Below, piece after piece: positions 34,705-43,868 of a DNA stretch of 64,000 nucleotides. Each line of letters starts with the position of its first letter. The stretch's first letter is position 1. This DNA is from Melastoma dodecandrum. Taxonomy: Eukaryota; Streptophyta; Magnoliopsida; Myrtales; Melastomataceae. The notes below the pieces were generated by a model. It saw nothing but the letters and a program-made list of their open reading frames with translations. It was not told the origin of the DNA and ran no database searches. A program made the translations under genes and the position numbers. Location: contig JARUPY010000538.1 in the NCBI GenBank assembly GCA_029817715.1, forward strand, positions 1,054,001 through 1,118,000, written 5' to 3'.

Positions 34705-35500
34705 ATTGTAGCGGGTGGATCCCGTTTTCGGTTCCATTTAAAATGAATATCCTCCCTTGACGATAAGGCTTCGGATTTTGAAAGTATCAGAGTCGCCACT
34801 AACTTATTTTAAGTTCAAGTTAGAAAAACTATAGAGATTCGTTAAGGTTCAGGAATTAGGGATTACTAAATCGCATGCATCAGAAAGAAAAGGGAGGCTT
34901 TTATTATGTATTTTCGATATTCGAATTTATTTGTGCTCGGTTTTAGGAAAAAAATTGTTTGAGATTAAAAAAAATGATTTCGAGCTCAATATGCTAACAA
35001 TGTCTGCGTGAATTATTTTTAAGAAAAAAATTGATTAAAAGTTGATTTCGGGCAAAACACAAGCAACATAGATTGATTAATGCCTTTAACAGTTTCTATG
35101 CCGAAGATAAATTCAAGGGAGAACCGGGTGTTTGTACCACTTCTCGCTCCCGTTAGCGTTTATACCTCAAGGTGCCGTTTTACTGGCTAGCCGTTGATGC
35201 CGTAACGTTAGTGAGTGCGAAGCCATCTTCAGAGGGTCTTGATCTTCGAGATCCAAGAAACCCCTCGAATATATATGTATCTTGAATGCGATGAATGGAG
35301 TGCGTGCCTTGATTGTCCGCAAAGCACACCCCAAGATACCTACATAAATGTCGAATAAACGAACTAAACTGTTCGAAAATAATTTGAAACGAGATTAATT
35401 GTAACACTATAGGAGTTATTTTGACGAAAGATATCTTGCAGTAGACCCCATGAACTCTTAATACGAAACGATAAAAAATCACCTTACGTTATAAAGCAAT
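34705..35500 (-). repeat. LTR-like remnant with tRNA-Arg type primer motif
   Basis: The minus strand carries TGGCGACTCTG at 34788-34798. It is preceded by sequence similar to that before the primer motif in the 6.2 kb and 7.4 kb copies. It is a third, more diverged member of the same group. The left part abuts the solo LTR. Confidence 0.35.
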
Positions 35501-35800
35501 TGAAAAGAAATAAGCTAAAAAGGGTTTTAAAAAATATTTTTTTTAAGAAAATGAATTTTAAAATATTGTAAAATACAAAACTTTGAAAGTTAGAAATAAA
35601 TAATTAAAAAAATGTCATACCATGAACACCCACGTGATTAAGTTAAAATTAAAAAAATGATCGGCCAAATTAAAAAAAAAAAAGAAAAGAGTTCTTTTAA
35701 TTGCAAAAAAAAAAAAAACATCTTCGTCTTAACGTTCGGGTAAAATGCAAAACAAAAGAACAAAAGAACAAAAGTTAAAATAGAAAAAAACAAACATTAC
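35501..35800. other. A-rich spacer
   Basis: Low-complexity A/T sequence with several A runs. It follows the donor-like edge of the C2 fragment in its reading direction and may be intron. Nothing else is seen. Confidence 0.4.
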
Positions 35801-36045
35801 CTTGGAGTCGGAGACAGTCCTGGGACCGGACTCGTCAGTATCAAGGAGCTCCTTGACGGGGATGGTAACCTTCCCGATGTGCTTGTCACCCAGCTTGCGG
35901 TCAGAGACAAGACGGACGGAGAGGTAGAGGCGGCCGACCTGGAGTGTTAGCTCATCGAGGGAGAACTTGACGGGGAAGTTCCAGCGGGGGTGCTGGTTCG
36001 CAGGGGAGGAACGTCGGTTGCGAAACTCCATTGCGTGGGACGCCG
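35801..36045 (-). pseudogene. C2-domain (SRC2-like) fragment
   Basis: The minus frame reads HPRWNFPVKFSLDE, then LYLSVRLVSDRKLGDKHIGK and VTIPVKELLD, which is the second half of the single C2 domain of plant SRC2-like proteins (membrane-associated, cold- or stress-induced). It ends TVSDSK at a donor-like site (GTAATG at 35800), where family members continue into a short C-terminal segment not found here. The first half of the domain, with its start and the DVYAVVS region, is missing. The frame continues upstream to 36498 but is Ser/Pro/Arg-rich with no similarity I can defend. The fragment is cut by the copia element at 36499. Confidence 0.65.
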
Positions 36046-36498
36046 TCCCGTAGTTGATGGGTTGGATTTTGCCGGTCAGAGCAAGGCTCGTATCTGGGAG
36101 GCATCGAGAGGACGGGGATCCGCAGCCGCTGGATCTGGAGACGCCGAGGGAAGACGGATTCATTGCTGCCGGGGCTGGATCTGGAGACGTTCTCCTTGGA
36201 ATGACCAAGATGGGTGGTCGGCGAAGGCGAAGCTGGAGACGGTGAAGAAAACATCGCTCCACCACTACTGGTCGTGGTTCGCCACTGCCGGTCTGAGGGA
36301 CGCCCTGGGTAACGGGCTCGGCTAGGGCGCTGTGGTTCCAGGCGAAGGCGGCATGGACGTTGACGCCCCAAGAGGAAGAGTCGAGACGGTAGACGAGGAG
36401 GGCGCGGGAGTGGCAGAACGGAACTTCAGCACGGGAAGAATGTATGGGGTCAGGAGGCCGCTGGTCATGGGCGGTTTGGAGTGTGGCACCTTGGGGAT

Positions 36499-36882
36499 TG
36501 TTGAAGCTGAAGCCGGAAGATTGAAGCACCCAGAAAATGCAGAAAAACCCAGAAAGAACGAAGGAAGAACGGGAAGAAAGGGAAGAAGGATAAGAGGGAA
36601 GGAAAGATTCTATTTTCTGTTTTTGGGGTAAAAACCCAGAATACAACCCACTGCTGTATGTCCTCAGTCTTATAACAACGCTACACTAAGTTGGTTGTAA
36701 CCAAAACCCCAACTGCAATTACCATCATATCCTTAATAAGAGAATAGACAGATAAGAGGCAGACTTCAGACTTGTCTCAGGCGGGCTAGGACGAACTACT
36801 CATTGCAGACTTGATCCTGGATCAGGGCCGTAGTCTCTTGTTCTGGGTTCTGGATCGGGCTGCATAACTCCACAGTCCAACA
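36499..36882 (-). repeat. 3' LTR of the copia element
   Basis: 384 bases, matching the 5' LTR at 41474-41852 with about a dozen scattered substitutions and one small indel (the extra 'cccact' region near 36645). The differences mean the insertion is not very recent. Confidence 0.9.
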
Positions 36883-38482
36883 CTTCCCCGCAAACAAAAC
36901 TCTTCCTCCTTTCTTCATTTTCCCCAGTTTCTCCCCCATCTTCCTTACTGTCAACTACTACAGTTTTTAGTCCTGCTAGCATTATTTCCCCTGGAACTGA
37001 ACCTTCAATACCAGCTGCTCCCAACTTCATAGCTACTGTGAGCTTACTTCGAACATTTAGAAACTTCTGAACAGAGAGAACATTGGTTAAAAGGTCTGCC
37101 AGCTGATCCTCCGAGCAAACATGAAACACCTGAAGCTCTCCTGCGAGGACCTTTTCTCATACAAAATGAAAATCAATTTCTACGTGCTTTGTGCGGGCAT
37201 GAAGAACCGGATTGGCTGCAATCTGGACAGTACTGAGATTGTCACAGTAGATGAATGGGACCAATGAACTGGCAGGAGCAGTTTGAATTCCCTTTAACTC
37301 CAACAGTAAACTCTTAACCCACATTACTTCAGCCACACCATCAGCAAGTGCCCGAAACTCTGCTTCAGTACTCGACCGTGGTACAACCTTTTGCTTATGG
37401 GATGCCCAGGACACTAAGTTCGGTCCCAAGAAAGTGCAGTAGCCACTGGTACTTTTCCTATCGTCGGGACAACTTGCCTAGTCCGCATCGGTAAAGCAAG
37501 AGATTTTGCAATCAGTAGTTGCAGTAAGAGTTAGACCAAACGAAGGCGTTCCCCGCAGATAACGAAGAATCCTTTTAACCACCTGAAGATGCGATGTTGT
37601 GGGGGAGTGCAAAAACTGACACACTTTGTTGACCGCGAAGCAGATATCTGGCCGAGTAATTGTGCAAAACTGAAGAGCACCAACCAAACTTCGATACTCA
37701 GACGGATCAGACAAAGCCTCTCCTTCATACTTAGATAAAGTACTAGTGGTAGACATAGGAGTAGGAACCGAGCGGCTATCTGATAGGTTTGCCTTCCCAA
37801 GTAAGTCCGTCACATACTTCGTTTGACAGAGATGAATGCTTCCTGCATTGCGAGTCACCTGTATGCCAAGGAAGTAGGAAAGCTCACCCAGGTCCTTAAG
37901 GGCAAACTTTGAGTTAAGATGAGCCAGTAATGCCGTGATCCCTGTCGTGTTTGATCCTGTGACGATTATGTCGTCAACATAAACCAGAAGAATGATGACC
38001 CCTGTAACAGTATGCTGGAAGAAGAGTGAGGCATCCGCCTTTGAGTTGGTGAATCCCAACTGAGTTAGACAGGTATGCAACCTCATGTACCAAGCCCTGG
38101 GACTCTGTTTCAACCCGTAGAGTGCCTTCTTCAGGAGGCACACATGAGTGGGATAGGTCGGATCCTCAAAACCCGGAGGTTGCTGCATGAAAGCGTTGTG
38201 GACATCAAGTTGATGGAGTGGCCAACTAGACGCAGCATCAAGACAGAGGACTACTCGAATCGTCTGGTGCTTCACAACCGGGCTGAAGGTTTCAGTATAA
38301 TCGATACCTGGGGACTGATGGAAGCCTTTGGCAACCAGCCGAGCCTTGCATCGTTCCAGAGTCCCCGTAGAAGTGAGCTTCACCTTGAATACCCATTTGC
38401 AGCCCACCACTCTCTGATTCGATGCAGCCGGAACAAGCTGCCATGTACGATTCCGCAACAGAGCCTCAAACTCATCCTTCAT
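36800..38482 (-). pseudogene. Copia reverse transcriptase and RNase H
   Basis: The frame 37478-38482 starts in WQLVPAASNQRVVGCKWVFK and carries the RT motifs KARLVAKGF, YTETFSPV, YGLKQSPRAWY and the catalytic YVDDIIVTG. Between LDVHNAF and MQQPPGF about 12 residues usual in copia RTs are missing. A stop after FTDAD separates it from RNase H (37157-37429), which has STEAEFRALADG, YCDN and KHVEIDFHF. A further stop precedes the C-terminal segment at 36800-37129. The enzyme would not be made as one chain. Confidence 0.9.
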
Positions 38483-38530
38483 ACCTGCTCTCCAGATAGG
38501 TGTAGTAAGTGCCTCACGGGTTGAGGTTGG

Positions 38531-40364
38531 TTACGTAGGAAGTTCAGAGGTTTGGGTAGTGAGAAAAATTTTTGGTTTGGTAATACCGGCCTTTAATCTT
38601 GTTATCATTGGATGAATATTAGTGGAAATAGGGGCTTGGGCAGTGTCACTGTCTGCTGTTGGTAATTGTGCAGTTGACCGCTCAGAAGTACTGGAGACAG
38701 GAATGTGAGGTGACTGTACTGGGGAAGGAAAAACTGGAGACTCTGTATCAGAATGGGAAGACTGTATAGTTGACGATGATGTAGAGGGCAGAGACGTAGC
38801 AAAATAGGGAGGAGGATGAATAAGGACCGGTAGACACGGAGAAGAGACATAGGAAGATGGAGTGAACTCTGAACAGTTTTGGAATGGGAAAACATTTTCA
38901 TTAAACAAAACATCCCTTGAAATATAGATCTTGCCAGAATTCTAATCTTAACAAATGTATCCCTTGTGAGACTCGCTTCGTCCTAGAAAGACACAGCCAA
39001 CAGAACGAGGTTCAAGTTTGTGGGTATTGTAAAGCCGGAGTAGTGGGTAACACGAACAACCAAAAACAAGAAGAGAGGAATAGTCAGGTTTGGAAGAAGT
39101 AAGACTCTCTTGGGGAGAAGAAAAATGAAGAACCTTGGAAGGAAGAATGTTGATCACTGAAACTGAAAGACATCGGGACGCTTGCATGAGTGAGTAATGT
39201 CATGCCTACCTCTACGACTTGCCGGTTCTTACGCTCAACACGGCCATACTGCTGTGGAGTGTAAGGGCATGAGATTTGATGTCCAATACCAAGTTGGAGA
39301 AGATAATTATGGAGAGATCGAAGCTCACCCCCCGAGTCGGATCGGACTACAGAAATGGAAGAGTGAAACTGATTCTGAACCATGGCATAGAATTGTTTAA
39401 ACGCAGGTAAAGTAAGAGATTTATCACGAAGGAAATATATCCATGTGTATCGAGTGGAGTCATCGATGAGAAGCATAAAGTATCGATCGCCAGTGATAGA
39501 TGCCACAGGCGACGGTCCCCAAAGATCCGTATGAATTAATTGAAAAGGCTTGGCTGCACGAGAAGTTGACAGAGGAAAAGATAACCTATGATGTTTACTG
39601 ACAGCACAAGCATGACAGAAAGATGACAAAGCTGTAGTGTTTGAGCGTGTATACTGATGTAAAACTCTAGACAATACATCAGCACTGGGATGGCCTAATC
39701 TAGAGTGCCAAAGATTAGAGGAAACTGCAGAAGTCTTGGAAGTAGAGATGTTCATGACTGTGTGTGGTAAAACAGCAGCGAGTGAGGAAGCTGATGAGGA
39801 TGAGCTATTGCTGGGATGAGACAGGGGGACTTGGAGCGACAGAGGATGTGTTTGGAGAGTGTATATACCCTGATGCATCCGGCCCTGAAGGAGGATACAC
39901 CCGGTTGTCTTGTCCTTGACAAAGAAAGAATCATAGTGGAATTCAACAAAAACATTGTTATCTTGGCAAAGTTTGGAGACACTAATGATTTTCCGAGACA
40001 AAGAAGGAGTGTGGAGAATATGTAAGAGCTGAAGTAAACCAGACGAAGTAGACAGAGGTATGTCTCCCATATTCTGAATAGGGATCTGTGCACCATTACC
40101 ACCGAGAACAGAGGCATTACCTGAATATGGGGAGAGATTTTGGAGAGCAGAAGTCGTGGGTGTCACATGATGTGTCGCCCCTGAGTCAACGAGCCATGTC
40201 TCTGACTCAGAGGCAGGGTTGGTAGCTGGGAAAATAGGATGCATGGGAGGAGCAGGAAAGGGGTAAGAGGAAGCTGAGAAATTTTGGACAGGGGTTAGGT
40301 GGGCTTGAGGATGAAAGGCAGGAGAAGAAGGTGGTGGTGAGAAGGTAGAGCGAGGGGAGGTCAT
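38531..40364 (-). pseudogene. Copia protease and integrase
   Basis: The frame 39084-40364 has the aspartic protease motif LVDSGATHH, the integrase zinc finger (H...H then CHAC, within LWHSRLGHPS...SSFCHACAVSKHH) and the catalytic core (HTDLWGP, VVRSDSGGE, YTPQQYGRVERKNRQVVE). It shifts frame near 39190 and continues at 38948-39187 (FGCSCYPLL, EPRSVGCVFLGRS). The Ser/Pro linker before RT is at 38531-38908. Confidence 0.9.
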
Positions 40365-41399
40365 AAAGGTTGAGTTGTGGTGTTCTGGAAGGGAAGCAGA
40401 GGTAGTAGTTCTGTAAAAAAAGGTGAGTGCAATGTGTCCGATTTTAAAGCAGATTTGGCAGCGAGGCTTAGGTTTAGAAAAAGAAGGTCGACTTCCCAGA
40501 TGAGAAGCACTGTCATATGGGCGAAAGGGAGGTTTGCCAAGCAGACCAAGCTGAGAGGGATAGGGACGGTTATGCTGCCAGTGAGGTCTGCTTTGTGGGC
40601 GAGGGAGAGATGGAGTATATGAGGAGGGTGGAAACTATTCGTGAGGCTTTACAGCAGAGGAGCGCATGGATGAAAGATGTACCTGAGGGAGTGTGCTGTT
40701 CGATACATAGCGCCGTTCCAACCGCATGTCGAAGTTCAAGAGCAAGTTGTGTACTTCTTCGAGCTTTGGCTGATCCGTTCTGCTATAGATAGCGGTCACC
40801 ACAGCATCATACTCCGCTGGCAGCCCCTCCATTAAGTACCACAGATAATCCCGATAACGTACCGGTTCTCCAGTGGCGCACAATTGGTCAGATGGTGACT
40901 TCATTCCATTTAAGTATTGCTGCATAGTGCGGCCTTCCTTCTTGAGCTGTCGCATTTGTAAGCACAGGTTAAGGATTCTTGAGGGAGACGCAGATTCATA
41001 TCTGTTACGCAGCATCTCCCAGACTTCACATGCGCTTTTGCAGCTCACTACCTGGCTTAACGGCTCGGGCGTCAAGGAAGAAAATAACAGGCTCATCACA
41101 GCCTTGTCCGTACGCTGCCACTGTCGAAACTCGGGATTCACCACAAGACCTTCATCATCCAGAAACGGAGCAGGTTGCACAGTACTTCCAAAAATAAAAT
41201 CATCATATCCTGAGGCAAATGTGGCGGCGAGAAGTTGACCTTTCCACAAGACGTAGTTGCCATCGTCTAATTTAACATGCGCTGAGAAAATGCCTGCCGG
41301 TACTGTGATCTGTGGGAATCCTGATGTTGCAGTCATCCCAGATGCACCTGAGGCTGGTGTCTGCCCAGATGGGAAAACAGGTGTTACTGGGTCTGCCAT
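40365..41399 (-). pseudogene. Copia gag (UBN2 type)
   Basis: The frame 40635-41399 encodes 254 residues starting MADPVTPVFPSG. It has the UBN2 gag pattern: LDDGNYVLWKGQL, FRQWQRTDKAVMSLLFSSL, AWE-like VWEMLRNRYES, and MRQLKKEGRTMQQYLNGM. A zinc-knuckle remnant (CQICFKIGHIALTFF) follows in another frame near 40480. The third Cys there is replaced by Phe and the frame is broken. Confidence 0.85.
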
Positions 41400-41473
41400 T
41401 CGTTCCTCTCCACGGTCAAACCAAAATCGTCTCTTTGGGTTGCGATATCAATCCTTCGAAGGCTCTGATACCA

Positions 41474-41852
41474 TGTTGAAGCTGAAGCCAGAAGATTGAA
41501 GCACCCAGAAAACGTAGAAAAACCCAGAAAGAATGAAGAAAGAATGGGAAGAAAGGGAAGAAGGATAAGAGGGAAGGAAAAATTATATTTTCTATTTTTG
41601 AGGCAAAAACCCAGAATACAACGCTGTATGTCCTCAGTCTTATAACAACGCTACACTGAGTTGGTTGTAACCAAAATCCCAACTGTAATTACTATCATAT
41701 CCTTAATAAGAGAATAGACAGATAAGAGGCAGACTTCAGACTTGTCTCAGGCGGGCTAGGACGAACTACTCACTGCAAACTTGATCCTGAATCAGGGCCG
41801 TAGTATCTTGTTTTGGGTTCTGGATCGGGCTGCATAACTCCACAGTCCAACA
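41474..41852 (-). repeat. 5' LTR of the copia element
   Basis: 379 bases. On the minus strand it starts TGTTGGACTGTGG and ends CTTCAACA directly before the tRNA-iMet primer site at 41461-41473. Confidence 0.9.
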
Positions 41853-41884
41853 GCGATCGAGAGCGTCGAGGCGGAGGTCGGGGC

Positions 41885-43110
41885 TTAATCGATGGTGGCC
41901 GCTGGGAACGCCAAGCGCGGGTTGCCCAGGTCCGAGGAGAACAGAGGCGTGGCGGCAGAGGAGACTACGGAGACCTTGGCCTGACGGTTCTGAACGGTGA
42001 GCTTGACGGTGACACGGAGCCCCTTCCAGTACGCGGCTATCTCCTTGGCGATGTCCTCCTCAATCTTCTTGGGGGAGAGGCCGAGGGGGAAAATCAATCT
42101 CTGCTGTTTGTAATTTACATGGAAGACCGCCATATCCCCCCTTATGATCGATACGTCGTCGTGGTACCTCCTCCGTTCTCCCTGCGGTATCTCCAAAAGC
42201 TCGTGGAAGTCCATCCCGGCTTGCTTGGCTGCTCGGAACAGTACTTCCTCGACGAGGTGCTGAGTAGGATCCCCTTTCGGGAATGAGGTCAGGAAGGACG
42301 CGACTTTTGAGACCCCTTCCTCGTTGCTGAAATATTGGTTCAGCCCGTCCGACGAGAGGATCAGGAAGCGGTCCCTCGGGCTGAGCCTGTGGTGGACGAG
42401 AGAGGGAGCGCAGTTGATGTATGGCGAGTTGCCGATGTAGTCGATCCTGAACATCTTCAGGAGAGCGTCGTTCCATTTCGGCTGCTTGAGAAAACCGGCA
42501 CTGAATGCTCGAGTAACCTTCAAATAGCCCTTCACCCGTTCGTTCACGATCGCAGATGCATCGTCCGTATGTTCCTTCTTGGTTCTCTCTACTTCCTCGT
42601 CGACATATGTGCTGTGATCCCAGGTGAGTTGAATCGACTTTAGATCACAGATCGGATTCTCGTCGCCCTTAGGCCTCGTGTATTGACTCGATTTTGCGGT
42701 CCCGTACGCAGTCGCAGCACTCTGATCTAAGATGGCTCAACTGTCCCCGACGTTCATCAGGTAAATGTCCTCACCCCTCATCAACATTACCAACACACAG
42801 GAGCCCATGAGAGCAAGCTCCGACCATCTGATCTGATATCTCCAAGAAAGCGTCCTCGGCCTTTTTTCAAAGCGGACTCGAGTGCTTTCAATACATCCGA
42901 ATGATCAATGGCCTCAGCCTTGGAGGATTTTGATCGGCACTTTTCCCCAGCTTTTCCATTCTGCGGTGTGATCCTTGAGATCCTCAAGGAAGATGGCGTC
43001 GTTCGTCTTCTTCCTCCACGACGGGATGGGGGGCGGCGGAGCAGCGTCCGTTGAAGCCGACTTGTGTGATTCCATCTCAGCGGATCACAAGTCATTCCTC
43101 CCACGCCGGA
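41885..43110 (-). pseudogene. Chimeric pseudogene: PP2C phosphatase joined to ribosomal protein L12
   Basis: The frame 41885-42547 joins two unrelated families. Its first 130 or so residues are the C-terminal half of a plant PP2C of the POL/PLL type: [55 protein letters not shown]. After an 18-residue junction ([18 protein letters not shown]) it becomes the middle of 60S ribosomal protein L12: [36 protein letters not shown]. It ends about 20 residues later in unrelated sequence. Further upstream the PP2C continues ([20 protein letters not shown] near 42790 and [14 protein letters not shown] near 42890), but with a TGA at 42737-42739 where MNVGDSR should read on, and a frameshift near 42820. 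The locus is therefore dead, though the distal fused frame is open. Confidence 0.85.
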
Positions 43111-43199
43111 TGGTTTTTCTTACTACGGATGGCTTGAAATCCTCTCGTACAGCTTGGAACCTTGTCTCCGGGAATGTGCAACGCCCTTGAAAAAAAATA

Positions 43200-43868
43200 T
43201 TCTGGTTACAAGGCTCGAATTGTGTCGGAGGCATTGGCTAAGCTGTGATCCCACGTCCTCTGCGTAGACATAAAAGGAGAATTAAAAGCAAACCGATTCA
43301 TCAAAATTAAAATATAAGTAAAGGAAGGACCGCCTTAGATTGGGAAAGCAAATCAGTCTGACGAAGCTTTTGTTGTTGTTTTGTCTTTTTTTTTTGTCTC
43401 TCTCTCTCTGTGCTTGTATCTGTCATCTCCTATGTTCCCCGGATCTAGCTATTTATAGAGAATAGATTGTGGCTTAATTATTATTTTTAATTAGTTTTTT
43501 TTTTTATAATTTTGTGGGATTTTTAGTGATTTTAGATGATTTTTATTGATTTTCGATGATTTTAGATGATTTTTATTGATTTTAGATTATTTTTATTAAT
43601 TTTCGATGATTTTCAATTTTTTTAGTATTTTCTGATGATTTTCAATTTTTTTAGTGTTTTTCGGATATTTTTAATTTTTTCTATTATTTTTTTATGATTT
43701 TTGTAGAAAAAAAAATTAGATTATGATAACGATAAAGTGTCTTGACACGTAAGCTCACACACTGACACACTCAACATTATTTTAAGGGGTAAGAAACTGT
43801 GACCATGGTCGGTTGATCTGGCTTTAATCGCCCTCCACGAGAAAAAAGAATGAAAGGATCTGATGATT
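43200..43868. repeat. AT-rich spacer with a GATTTT minisatellite
   Basis: At 43520-43690 the motif 'gatgatttttattgatttt' and close variants recur about ten times, a degenerate minisatellite. A (CT)n run is near 43398. At 43732-43747 the plus strand repeats the last 16 bases of the solo LTR at 33150-34704 ('ataaagtgtcttgaca'). No gene was seen; the 3' end of the HMA transcript probably lies here. Confidence 0.5.

Larger units (their letters stand above)
36499..41852 (-). mobile_element. Ty1-copia retrotransposon, full-length but broken
   Basis: The two LTRs are 36499-36882 (3') and 41474-41852 (5'), nearly identical and both TGTTGGACTG...TTCAACA on the minus strand. The primer site at 41461-41473 reads TGGTATCAGAGCC (tRNA-iMet), and a purine tract GCGGGGAAG precedes the 3' LTR. 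Between them lie gag, protease, integrase, reverse transcriptase and RNase H in copia order. The flanks GGGAT (36494-36498) and GCGAT (41853-41857) look like a five-base target duplication with one change. Frameshifts and stops break the polyprotein, so the copy is non-autonomous. It sits between the C2 fragment and the PP2C/L12 chimera. Confidence 0.93.
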
